Part shown: in pieces, positions 45,869 to 55,635 of the stretch | Layout of the letters: each line of letters opens with the position of its first letter | How positions within the stretch are numbered: position 1 is the stretch's first letter | From: Pisolithus tinctorius | Lineage: Eukaryota > Basidiomycota > Agaricomycetes > Boletales > Pisolithaceae | Assembly: GCA_024663395.1 (NCBI GenBank) | Contig: JANFAH010000015.1 | Location: 1,302,001 to 1,366,000, forward strand | Direction: 5' to 3' | DNA: 64,000 bases | Translations under genes and position numbers: made by a program | The notes under the pieces: generated by a model | Told to the model about the DNA's origin: nothing | The model's input: the letters and a program-made list of their open reading frames with translations, nothing else | The model's database searches: none

Positions 45869-46143
45869 CCAGTCTCTGTACTATAGTTGACTCTAGTATA
45901 TAAACTCATAGATACTCGGCCTGTACCCCTCAGTCTGAAATCAACTAAGTTAACCTGATAACCCCGCTTTGGCCTCGGACTCGGACTGAGACCCATGCAA
46001 GGGAATAGCGCTGTACTCCCAGTCACTAAGTCCAATCAGTCCAATCATCTGTATCTTTGACTCCCCTTCTGATCCCGACCCCTCGGTCTCGCACCTGCTT
46101 TGGTCTCTGGTTTGGCCTCAACCTGGGCATCCCATACTTAACA
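45869..46143 (+). repeat. Element B 3' LTR, right part only
   Basis: Matches 38635-38909 of the 5' LTR, with TATATAAACTC near 45898 and end CATACTTAACA, then the duplication GTCTT. The first about 249 bp are lost. Confidence 0.93.
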
Positions 46144-47032
46144 GTCTTCAGGGAGCTTCTTCTTCTTCTGGACGAGGCCCAGGATGCATCAGAATTCCTG
46201 GACATATTTACCGAGATCTTCCAGCGATCCCATAGGTTTCTGGACTTGATGGTAGAGCAGGGTTTCCAAGTTGGCTTTGGTATAACGACAATCTTGCACC
46301 GAGGCACCTGGATAGTAGTTCAGGAGTTCTTTGGAAAATGCATCCCAGTCATTGAAGCCATTGGTTGCAGTGTCTGAGGTGGACCAAAATTCTGCCTTGT
46401 TGTGATCAGCGTAACAGATGACCCAGTGGATTTTATCTCTTCCAGTGTCAAGGCCAGCTTCAACACAGAGTTGTTTGATGTCTTCAAGGTAGCGAGTGAT
46501 GTCTTCAGTATGACTGGAAAACTTCAGGGCTTTGTTAGAGCCCCTGAGTGGCATGTCTCTAGCTCCAGACATTATGTGAATGGATGCGGAATTTAAGAGT
46601 GGGGCGACTGAGGTATTCTGAGTGGGAACTTGGGTGGGGGAAATGATAGTGGGATTTAAAGTGAGCGATTGCGAAGGGATAAGGAGTTGTTCAGCAGCGA
46701 GTTTGGAATTACTAGATGACGAGGGCGAAGAAGAGGTTAGTTCTGAGGGAGGCAAAAGTTCTTGACGCTCTGCAGGAGGATCAAAGGGTTCATCAAAGTT
46801 GAAACCTCCTGGAAACACTGGGTAAAATGCTGGGGACTCTGGGCTCCAGAAGATCTCGTCTAACCTGAGATCTGAGTCTGATGAGTGTGGCTCTGAAATA
46901 TCTCTAGGATCAGTTACCGGAATTAAGATTTCTGATGAGGAAATAGATAGTCTGCAGAAGGGCTCTAGGAGCTCTTCAAGTTTGGTTCTTTGACAAGTGG
47001 GTCGTAAGGATCTCCTTTCCAGATCTACAGAC

Positions 47033-47050
47033 CCCTCGTGGTGGGCTCCA
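47033..47050 (-). promoter_or_regulatory. Element C primer-binding site
   Basis: The minus strand reads TGGAGCCCACCACGAGGG six bases inside the 5' LTR edge. It fits a tRNA 3' end (...GGGCTCCA). Element D has the same 18-mer with one CpG difference. Confidence 0.7.
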
Positions 47051-47056
47051 AAACGA

Positions 47057-48086
47057 TGTGGGACACTACCTCCAGGTAGCATGTGATTAGGGGAAAGCTG
47101 TAGGGAAAATCCCTAGGCTCGACCCAAGGGGTGCTGAGTAGGAAGGAGATGTAGAATGCGATGGTAGAGTCGGTCAAAGAGTCAAATGTGGGTCATGGAA
47201 TTTAATTCTGCAGAGTCGAAGGAAGGGATAGACTTGCTTTTGAAATTCCAGACAATGACCTTGCACCGAGGAAGTAACTCCAAGACGAATTAAGTGCATG
47301 GGAGAGGAAAATGAGTACTTGCAGAACAAGGACACAAAGACACAGTAGACACAGTAGACACAGTAGATGCAAAGACACAGATACACAGCAGACACAGAGG
47401 ACATGAAGACTCTTTTGAACTCTTTTGACTCACACAAGACACAGAATGTGGGTCCTCAAAAAGATGATTCTCATTTCGTCACTGAGGTGGAATTATATAG
47501 TACATGGATAGTAAGGTACTGATCAGGGAAATGTGGGGTGGGTGAAGCAAAACTCCAAAAAATAAAGGGGGCAACATGTCAGACATCAAAGCCATACAGC
47601 AACATGTGAAAACAAACTGTAAGGTAGTAACTGAGAAAGACAACAGGAAAGACGGGTATCTTCTGACAGGATGAGTGTACACTGTACCGTAGAGTGGAAT
47701 GTGAAGGGTACAGGCTGTAGGTAGAAAGGGGTTCTCACATTGCAGAGAAAGGTTCATGGGAAAGGAACAAGAGGGGTAACCAGAGTTTTTACTGATGATC
47801 TGTGTGGCTTCCTGGCTTCGTGGCAAGGCGAGGGTTGAAGTGGCATGACTGCGGAATTCTGGATAGACATATGTCAGGTTGATGTTGACATGGAATTTTG
47901 GGGTGATGACTGGTGTGTGTTATTGATGGACAGGGGAGCTCCAAAGGTTCAACAGGCGAGGTGGCACATGAGGCAGATGCACGAGGCAGATGGAATAATT
48001 CCGAAGACAACAGACATGGATAGTAATGGTGGAATTTTGGTGTTGGCATCCCTATTTTGGCCTCAGGGAGTATACTACTCCCTACA
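47057..48086 (-). repeat. Element C 5' LTR
   Basis: 1,030 bp with the same ends as the 3' copy (29825-30841). A 12-bp duplication (GAGGCAGATG-CAC region near 47980) and scattered CpG transitions account for most differences. Confidence 0.92.
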
Positions 48087-48229
48087 CCAAGTCCGAGGCC
48101 AAGATGGGGTTATCAGAGTATACTTAGTTGATTTCAGACTGAGGTCTACAGGCTGAGTAACTACGAGTTTATATACTAGAAACAACTATAGTATGGAGAC
48201 TGGGACAGATGGACCAGGGACAAGACCGG

Positions 48230-48886
48230 TGTAGGAAAAGTCCAAGTAGCTGTATAACACGAGCTAGATGGCTTAGATAACAACAATAAAAAAATGAAGG
48301 GAATGAATTGTTCGTCCCAAGGGATTCTGGACTGTCGGGACTAGAAGGAGAGACCCAGCGCTTTGTAGCAGTAGTGTTTCGTGACGTGCACGGTGTGGTC
48401 TACGGAGTAGTACTGGCGATGCGAGCGGTGCGAGCGGTATACGTAGTTCGTGCGCGGCGGAATGTGAGATGTGCGGTGTAGACAAAGTGGAAAAGAAACT
48501 CGTGGTGACCTTCTGAGTGCCAAAAGGTATCATTCTGTACCTAAGTACAGGGCTTTTATAGTCCGGACAAACCCAGAACCTAAGTAAGACAGGGTACAGT
48601 AAGGGAAGGCCGCGCGACAGCGTGTACTCAGAAGACAGGCCAAAACAGAGGCCAAGGGTATACTACAAGCACTAAAAGAATAGAGACCGTGATAAAAAAA
48701 AGAGTCTGAGGAAAAACAACAACCGGAGCACAGCAGCCGTGGGTATAGCATTGCGCAAGAAGGAGCAAGGGCATGGGAAGGTAGCACATGAACAATGGCG
48801 AACGGGAGAGGGGAGTGGATGTAACAGTAGTCACGGAACGGTTAATGATAGGGGCTTATGCATCCAGGGAATGCAGATTCCTCACA
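48230..48886 (-). repeat. Element D 3' LTR
   Basis: 657 bp, plus-strand ends TGTAGGAAAAG and GATTCCTCACA. A TATAAAAG box reads on the minus strand at 48553-48560. An A7 versus A6 run is one of few non-CpG differences from the 5' LTR. Confidence 0.95.
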
Positions 48887-48924
48887 CCTGCGGGGGACTT
48901 AGATGCTGACCGTCCCCGGTCAGC
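48887..48924 (-). promoter_or_regulatory. Element D hairpin next to the 3' LTR
   Basis: Perfect hairpin GCTGACCG-TCCC-CGGTCAGC (48905-48924), preceded by CCTGCGGGGGACTT directly at the LTR edge. The same 38-bp module recurs at 51010-51050 on the far side of the accessory gene. Confidence 0.8.
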
Positions 48925-49197
48925 CACGTGGCATGGAGGACATAAATAGCTTGCCGTGTGGTGATGGCAACGGTGTGGTGCCGAGGGTTCAAGAACACCG
49001 GATGATTCCGCGTGGAAGTGAAGGAAGCATAGAGCCGAGGGACACGAGAAGGCCATTGAATACCGCGTATAGGTGTCTGGACCGATGACATAAGCGCCTC
49101 ATGGCCACTAAGTATATAATTGTTAGTGCACGGCTCAGACCTTCGCATCGATTTGATTCTTTCCTCCCCTCCATCCATCGCATCTAATACTCTCCCC
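48925..49197 (+). promoter_or_regulatory. Upstream region of the D opposite-strand gene
   Basis: About 270 bp between the hairpin and ATG 49198. A TATA-like AAGTATATAATTG lies near 49110-49122, about 80 bp before the ATG, well placed for a core promoter of the plus-strand gene, followed by pyrimidine-rich DNA (CTTTCCTCCCCTCC). Confidence 0.65.
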
Positions 49198-50308
49198 ATG
49201 TCTGCCAACCGTGCCCCCCATCTGTCCCAGCTTGTACACGCAGCCACCCCTGACCCGATCGAAGTGGAGAAAACCGCGTTAAAGGCGAAGTTTGTCGTTG
49301 CCTCCATGGCTCTGGTCGCTGAGGTGAGGTGCCTCCCAGATGACAAGGAGGAGCTTTGGGAGGAGAAGGTCATGTGGATGCACCAATGGGAGGAGAGAAC
49401 AGTAAGTGGGTAAGCTGTCTGAGACCTGCAGTACTGACTGTCTTCTAGGGGGAGGTGTACCCTATCGTCAAGTGCAGGCGAGAACTGGGCATCGATACCA
49501 AGATAGATGCAGCGGATGGACCCGCTATCGCAGAGGCTGATGAGGCCTACGAGAGGTGGGTGGCCAAGGAGATTGCATGTGGAAAGGCCGATGAGGACGT
49601 GCGGATGGGTGAGGCGGCTGCGCAGGCTGTCGGCGAGCAAGGTGCGAGTGTCGAGGTGCCGGTGGTGACCGAGAAGATGTCGCATGTTGAGGTTGTAGCC
49701 CAGCCGGTTCGAAAGGTGAGTGCGTGGGTTGTATGGTGGTGCGATAACGGCTGACACCGGAGTCTCAAGCGATCGTGGCAGACTATTGCTGAAAGCGAGG
49801 ACGAGGACAAGCTGAAGATCAACGTCCCACCTGGTTCAATTCTCCACAAGGTGCCCTGCACACGTTGTCTGGTCAGGAACGCCGCGTGCACGGGTCCCGC
49901 CGGCCACACGTGCAATGGCTGCGCGCGGATGAAGCAAAGGTGCGAGAAGTCAACAAAGGCCGTGGGAAAGAGAGCACAGGCAGGCGTGTCGGTCAGTAAG
50001 TAGTGGTCCCATCTCTGGAGGTGCGAAGTTAACGGTTCACAGCCCAGGCTTCAAGGTCCACGAAGGCCGGCCCTTCCAAGAGGGCCATTGACAACGATGA
50101 CGACAAGGTGGAAGTGGTCGAGAGCCACACACGTGCGAAGGGGAAGGCACCAGTGCATAGTCGGCTCGACGCCAAGGTTGCGGCCGACCCCTCGCAGTCG
50201 CTGAGGCTGCTGCGTGCCGAGGCCGCGGAGTCACAGGCCGCATACCTTCGCCTGCAGGTGCGCGTCGATCAGCTTGCCGAAGCTCTGGAGAAGATTGGGG
50301 TGGAATAG
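49198..50308 (+). CDS. Element D opposite-strand accessory gene: Zn2Cys6-like protein with C-terminal coiled coil
   Basis: Four exons with clean GT-AG introns and matching phase: 49198-49399, 49449-49713, about 49770-50008 and 50042-50308. Start MSANRAPHLSQLVHAATPDP; exon 1 is helical with many Glu/Lys (DDKEELWEEKVMWMHQW). Exon 2 is helical and acidic. Exon 3 carries C-TR-C-LVRNAA-C-TGPAGHT-C-NG-C-ARMKQR-C, that is CX2CX6CX7CX2CX6C, the spacing of fungal Zn(II)2Cys6 DNA-binding domains, with basic residues between Cys 5 and 6. Exon 4 is basic, then a coiled coil (AAYLRLQVRVDQLAEALEKI) ending TAG. No stop or frameshift is seen, whereas gag and RT of the same element are damaged. It is transcribed against the retroelement. 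I infer a nuclear DNA-binding, dimerising protein; the unusual feature is that the cluster lies mid-protein. Confidence 0.78.
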
Positions 50309-51188
50309 GAATGTTCGTAGTTAGTTCAGATTCGTTGTACTGTCCCAACCACATGTCAGCGCATACCGCACTAAATATACTGCTCTTCTTGCTTCTGTGC
50401 AGAGTTGCGAACGACTCGAAGTGCTTGGTGATGTCCCACGGGATAGTGCGGCCGCAGCAGGATATGATGCGCGGGGTACCGCCCGACTTGTCTTCTTCGT
50501 GCAACTTTTGACTTCTCTCAACGGTAAGTCCTCGTGAAGCGATCTTGATGGTAGGATGTGATGGATTCTTGAAGAGGAAGCGAAGGGACTGTTTATTGGG
50601 TAGCTGGGGCGGTCTTTGTGTATCAAATGTAAGGAGACGGAAGGAGATTTGAAAGAAAAGTAGATCAAGGGGCGCATGCTGACTGCGCGATCGAAGAGTA
50701 AATGCGCGGGGTGGTTGCGAGGATCCGCAGTATAGGGCAGCCGAGGACGGCATCAGTGAGACTAGTAAGAGAGATAGGAGAGACGTTGTTTTGGCTAAAT
50801 ACTTATTCGGTGTTTTATTATTTTTCTGGACAGTTTTGGACTTTTTGTAAGCGGTTTGTATGTTTTTCGAGCAAGGACTAGCTATCAGTAGAATCACCGG
50901 ACGAAACCCGGGGTGGAATAGAGGTCTCCGGACGAAACCCGGGGTAAAACAGATAAAAGGAAATGAACTATGTCTGATATCGGGTGGATCAAGTGGTATG
51001 CTGGTCACCCCTGCGGGGGACTTTGAATGCTGACTGTCCCCAGTCAGCATGGGAGAAGGAACAAGTGTAGTAGGAGAAGCCGTGGGGAGGCGGGCGAGGC
51101 CATGGAAAGAGGTATGGGTATCGTGGGAGAAGAGGGTACAGAGGAATAGCGCAATGGACAAACTGTGGATACTGGGAAGGACAGATAG
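50309..51188. other. Spacer between D opposite-strand gene and pol
   Basis: T-rich after the gene (TATTTTTCTGGACAGTTTTGG near 50820), then two tandem copies of CCGGACGAAACCCGGGGT (near 50897 and 50928), and the second hairpin module at 51010-51050. The long opposite-strand open stretch here (50037-51161) is of low complexity and not supported as a gene. Confidence 0.55.
51010..51050 (-). promoter_or_regulatory. Element D second hairpin, beside the pol end
   Basis: Perfect hairpin ATGCTGACT-GTCCCC-AGTCAGCAT (51027-51050) preceded by CCTGCGGGGGACTTT. It is a direct-orientation duplicate of the module at 48887-48924. Confidence 0.8.
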
Positions 51189-54100
51189 TCAGCTGTCCAC
51201 AGAAAAAGCCTCCACATCATCATCAGTGGGGTCATCCTCAGCTTCCTCAAGAAGGCGGTCTAGCTCTTCATCATCTAACCCAGTAATGCGAGTTACGGTT
51301 GTGCGGGTCTGAGACCGCGGGTGGTAGGGAAGTAAGTGGAATGCAGCGAAGCGGAGTTTGGAGATGGAGCCATCCAACTCAGCCAGCAGGTACGAACCCC
51401 CAGTGGTCTGATGAAGGACAACCATGGGACCAGTGTACTGCGGCTTCGTCTTCCAGTTCAGTTCTTTCTCTACGCGGGAGTTGCAGACAAGCACAAGGGC
51501 GCTGGGAGCGAAGTTATGGTCTTTAATGCGATGCTGAAAGGCAGTTTCGAACTGCTGGATAGACTGGAAGCATGCACGGAGGACGTTGCTGCGGACCTGG
51601 TCTAAGTCATCCTGACGCTTCTGTAACTGGCGCACTCGCCAAGCTATCAGTTCTGTGGTAGTCAGCGGTGTCGCGTCATCGCAGGATAGGGGTAAGAGGA
51701 AGGTAGCTTCAACGAGGTCAAATGGGAACAGCGGTTCGACACCATGTACCATGAAATAAGGGGACAGACCCGTGGATTTCAGAATGGTGACCCGCTTGGC
51801 CCAGAAGACAGAGTGCGCAACGGTGTGCCAGTGGCAATCATCATTCTTGCAGCTCTTCATGATAGCCTCGCAAACATCATAGTGGTGGCACTCTACAATG
51901 CCGTTAGCCTGAGAGTTGTAAGGAGAGATACGGATGTGATGGATATGATATTGCGTGGCTAGGGCATCTAAAGCTTGGACGAATGCAGGACCGTTGTCGG
52001 TGACAATCTCAGTGAGCGGACCCCAGCAGCATAGGATATCCTCGAAGATGAAGGATGCGAGCGCGGTACTATTTTCCATGCGCAACATGTGCCATTCAGG
52101 GTATGAGGTGAGTGCGCAACGAGCCTGTACTATGTAGTGGTAGCCGCTGGCTTTGGGCATCAGCATCATGTCAATGTGAGCTTTATGAAACAGGCCCCCT
52201 ATCATGGGTACAGTGGGGGGGATATGAAGCTTTTGCGTCTGGCAGATCTGGCATTCGTGACAAGTGTGAACATACCACTTCACATCCTCGACAAGAAGAG
52301 GCCACCAGAAGCGAAGGAGAAGGCGCGTGTGGACCGTGAAGACTCCCTTGTGTCCGAGGTCATCATGCGCTTCTTTGATGAGACAATACCGCTTGGATTC
52401 GTCGATGACTAGCTGGTGCCGTCCGTGTGGTTCTCTACGCCATAAGTTACCATCTAGGAGGAAGAAGCGGCTGGCCGAATTAAAGAAGGATGAGTACTGT
52501 GCATCAGTAAGGTCAGGAGGTCGCTCGCGGGTTGCAAGGAATGTGCGGATAATTTCTATCTTTGCTTCGCGTGCCCGAGCTTTCGCAGACCGCGGAATGG
52601 CAGGGTCATCTGGGGTATCAGAAGGGTTATTAGCATCAGCAGTCGCAGAGAATGCGAGATAGAAGGATGCAGGCGGCGGGAGGCTCGCCCGATGGTAAGT
52701 GGGTGGCGGTAGGGAATGGCGATCTTGACTGGAAAGTGACATAGGAGGCGGGCAGTCATTGACAACCTGTGTAGAGAAAGAGTAAAAACGGTCCAGCCAA
52801 TCCTCATGGTTGTCAACCTCGGGCGGGTCGAGCTCCGACTGCGGACGGCGGGATAAGCCGTCAGGGCCGGCATGCTTGTCCGCGGGAATGTGGACAAGTT
52901 TGAACGAGAAGAGGAGGACGCCAGCGATCCAGCGATTGATCGTCGCATTAGGCTGGAGATCTGGGTTATTTATCATGCCCTTAATATACTTTGCATCTAC
53001 CTCCACAGTGAAGTTAGTGAGACCGAAGATGTATACACGTACCGCGTGCAACGCGCAGAAGAGACTGTACAACTCAAGCTTAGCCTGGGAGTAGCGGCTT
53101 TCCACTTCATTGAGGGTGATGGATCCGAAGCGACTTGGGTACCGTCTGCCATCTTCGCCAAGCTGGTAGAGGATGTAGCCAACTGCGATGACCGATGTGT
53201 TGACTGCTAGAACTACTTCGCGACCGCACTCGTAGTCGATTCTTCGGAGTGCGGGGGACTTTACAATTTCATCCTTGAGTCATTGCATGGCAGAGCGTTG
53301 CGGCTCATCCCATGTGAATGGTACATCTTTCCGCGTGAGCACGACTAGCAGCCGTGCAATCTTGGCGAAGTCTTTGATGAAGATGTGTAGCACACCGCAG
53401 ACACCGAGGAAACCGTGAACCTGTGTCAGGTTGCGGCACTTGGGCCAGTCGTGGATCTTCTGCACTTTGCTTTCTTCAGGAATGCGACCTTCAAAGGTGC
53501 ACTTGTGGCCAACGATCACAGCGGACGGAGCGGCTAGCACGAACTTCTTTGCCGAGACAGTGGCTCCGACGTTCTGCAAACACTGAAGGATACGGTTAAC
53601 AACTATACAGTGATTCCAGATAAATTTCCGAATCCCAGGATTCTCCGGGATAGTCTCATAGGAGCCGTCTGCGCGCTGATAGCGGGTGGTCTCGGATTTC
53701 ACGGGGACATCATCTATGAAGGGTAGGGTATGATGCGGGATCTCATCCTGGAGAACAAATGCAGTATCTCCCTGGTATACCTGTACCGCATTCGCATGAC
53801 CTTGCAGCAGAGTAGTAAGCCGATGTGGTCCGAGGGGGGTACCGAAGGTGGTGAGGTCGCGGGAATCGATGTGGAGTGCGCACTGGTCATACCTGGAGTA
53901 GAGGTCCATCATCGCATACACCGCATATCCAGCAAAGGATTCTGCGAGATGTTCTACGAAGGGCGGAACGGACACATCGCGGATGGTCACTGCATTCAGG
54001 GGCTGTAAGTCATGCACAAGGCAAAGAGACTTTCCGTCTTTCTTTACTATGCAGAACCAGCAGGAGCGGTAAGCCGCTGTAGAAGGTTCATACATGCCGG

Positions 54101-54641
54101 ACTTGATGCGATCTTTAATCATGTCTATGACCTGGGCATGTATCACGTTCGGGATAGGGATATTGCGTTGGACCCAAGGCGTGTGTGGAATCATAGGAAT
54201 CTTTACTGGTGGGAAATACCGTTCGTCTAGGTGTCCGCGCTCTGTAATGTCCCAAGCGAGTGCGAGCTCATGGACCGAAACGAGCCAAGTTACGAGTTTA
54301 AGTTCTTCTGGCCAAAGCCATTCTGCAGGGTCGAGGTCAAGTTCCGCAGCCCGTTCAGCAGTGAAGCGGATGCCTGGGGTGAAGTCTGGTGGATGGGTTG
54401 GAAGTGGTTGGAGACCAGCGAGCGGGTCATCGGGCGGGCTGCGCACGATGCAGTATTCTTCCGCCATCGGGGCAGGTACCATCCGAACCTTCTTGGCAAC
54501 TGGCTTGTAAACGAGGGTGCGAACCACGGGATCTAGTCGATAAACGCTGCCGAATGTGGCTATAGCAGAGGGGTTTAGTATTGTCTGAGTGGAAGAGAGG
54601 AAAGTGAAAGCAGGCGAGGGTATTCCAGTGGGATGTTCCAC
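51189..54641 (-). pseudogene. Element D pol: RT, RNase H, integrase; one in-frame stop
   Basis: A single frame apart from TGA 53280-53282 (AMQ*LKDE, CGA-type). RT: CWFCIVKKDGKSLCLVHDLQ, MMDLYSRYDQ, TLPFIDDVPVKSE (FIDD active site near 53710), FEGRIPEESKVQKI. RNase H: LAVNTSVIAVGYIL, SQAKLELYSLFCAL, KHAGPDGLSRRP. Integrase: WYVHTCHECQICQTQ finger, DMMLMP (first Asp), TDNGPAFVQ, GIVECHHYD (Glu), then KPQYTGPMVVL (GPY/F-type). Ends ...EAFSVDS at 51189; no chromodomain. Apart from the one stop, the catalytic residues appear present. Confidence 0.93.
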
Positions 54642-54786
54642 GGTACGGGTGCCGCAGGCGAAGAGAAGTTCGTCGAAGTGAAGGCTAGGGATGAGACAGT
54701 AGGACTGAGGAACGGATAACAGCAGCTAAATAGGAAACAGGACGTCTTAGTAGGCTCTCCCCAACCGTTTGGTGGATCATCGATAT

Positions 54787-55635
54787 TCAAAAACCCCACT
54801 CGACTATACTTTGGTGGCTATGGCAGTGCTTGCCGCACTTGCAGCGCGGACAGCCCTTGCGCCACGGGCGCGTGGGCAAAGTGTACTCACGGCCGTTGTT
54901 CAGATCATGGAGAGTGATCCGCTGTCCGCTGTCGGGATAATCGTTTGTTACTGCACTCATGAGGCAAATGAACGGACGTCCGAGGAGCATGTCAAAGTTG
55001 GCATGTTCAATTACTTGAACCTGTAGCATGACTGGCCCAGCGCCGAAGTCGAGTTTCAGGTTCTCTAGTATGCCTACAGTAGTGTCTTTAGACATGTTAG
55101 CAGACGTCATAGTCATGAGATGATCGCAGCGCAATGGAAGCCCGATCTTTTCCCAAATGCACCTGGGCATGGCGACGATTTCCGAACCAGAATCTAGTAT
55201 GCAGTTGATTGTGACGTCGGTCCCGGGGACCTTGGCTTCGATGCAGCGGAGCGGCAGAGTGTGGTGAGCTACGATGGAGCCGTCTTCACCACGGATAACG
55301 CGGTCTCCATATTCGCACGCAGTTCTTTGAGGATCGCGGCTGGTCAATTCATTCACTTGTACTCCTTCATCGTTGCTACGAACTACCTCAATCTCGTTTG
55401 TGGTGACGCATTTCGCCATGGTGATGTCTCTGAACTGTTTGTGAAACTCTGGGGCTACTGCAAATAATTCTTTGACTGGCATGGCAATGCTGGTTTCGAG
55501 TATGCGCTCCACGATACGCTTGGGCGTGGCTTCGTCTTCGAGGGGGAATGAGTAATGGTACTGGTTTTGATTGTGAGCTGCTGGGTACAGTGTCTGTGTC
55601 GGAACAATTGCCACGGGAACGGGGTCCTTGCGCAC
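54787..55635 (-). CDS. Element D protease (retropepsin) reading frame
   Basis: 282 codons with the aspartic protease core TINCILDSGSEIVAMPRCIW (DSG catalytic triplet) and NFDMLLGRPFIC (second hydrophobic-Gly motif). Downstream CPRCKCGKHCHSHQ is Cys/His-rich. A frame change separates it from RT (54641); whether it is a lesion or a recoding site is unclear because element C also changes frame here. Confidence 0.85.
   Translation of the reverse strand: MRKDPVPVAIVPTQTLYPAAHNQNQYHYSFPLEDEATPKRIVERILETSIAMPVKELFAVAPEFHKQFRDITMAKCVTTNEIEVVRSNDEGVQVNELTSRDPQRTACEYGDRVIRGEDGSIVAHHTLPLRCIEAKVPGTDVTINCILDSGSEIVAMPRCIWEKIGLPLRCDHLMTMTSANMSKDTTVGILENLKLDFGAGPVMLQVQVIEHANFDMLLGRPFICLMSAVTNDYPDSGQRITLHDLNNGREYTLPTRPWRKGCPRCKCGKHCHSHQSIVEWGF

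Larger units (their letters stand above)
38386..46143 (+). mobile_element. Element B: Ty3/gypsy chromodomain retrotransposon, full-length but 3' end replaced by S4
   Basis: 5' LTR 38386-38909, gag, pol ending in a chromodomain, S4 (44018-45868), and the right half of the 3' LTR (45869-46143). Perfect 5-bp duplication GTCTT (38381-38385 and 46144-46148) within element C gag. The sequence between the chromodomain and the middle of the 3' LTR is missing. It keeps more CpG than A; its stops are nearly all TGA at CGA-like codons. Confidence 0.95.
37544..47056 (-). pseudogene. Element C gag, split by element B
   Basis: Upstream part 47056-46149: acidic leader, then MPLRGSNKALKFSSHTEDIT, RYLEDIKQLCVEAG, WDAFSKELLNYYPGA, LEDLGKYVQEF. 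Element B inserts there (duplication GTCTT). Downstream part 38385-37544: FLEGFPLRFQN, a TGA/TGA-broken stretch, then a zinc-knuckle-like C-FF-C-RSTDG-H-RMAE-C and ARFDSVEILARRQ. An in-frame ATG (47082) lies within the LTR end, but the 3' LTR copy reads ACG there, so that ATG is probably a CpG-decay product and the true start is unclear. Confidence 0.85.
29825..48086 (-). mobile_element. Element C: Ty3/gypsy retrotransposon (FIDD clade) with opposite-strand gene
   Basis: Minus-strand element: 5' LTR 47057-48086, primer site 47033-47050, gag (47056 down to 37544, split by element B), protease, RT, RNase H, integrase (to 32991), an opposite-strand Zn2Cys6-like gene (31108-32711) and 3' LTR 29825-30841. 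Flanks CCGA (29821-29824) and CCAA (48087-48090) are a 4-bp duplication with one CpG transition; the empty site AGTCCGAGTCCGAGG survives in the B 3' LTR near 45978. Without element B it is about 10.5 kb. Several TGA codons sit at former CGA positions. Confidence 0.92.

Noticed and set aside
48882..49757. 291-codon open stretch on the minus strand opposite exons 1-2 of the D accessory gene
   Set aside because: Starts inside the LTR edge, has no recognisable domain, and is a shadow of the CpG-rich plus-strand exons.
50037..51161. 374-codon open stretch on the minus strand (retroelement-sense) downstream of D integrase
   Set aside because: It overlaps exon 4 of the plus-strand gene and is of low complexity (Ser/Pro/Leu) with no domain. 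The plus strand has spliced exons, a Zn2Cys6 pattern and a counterpart in C.
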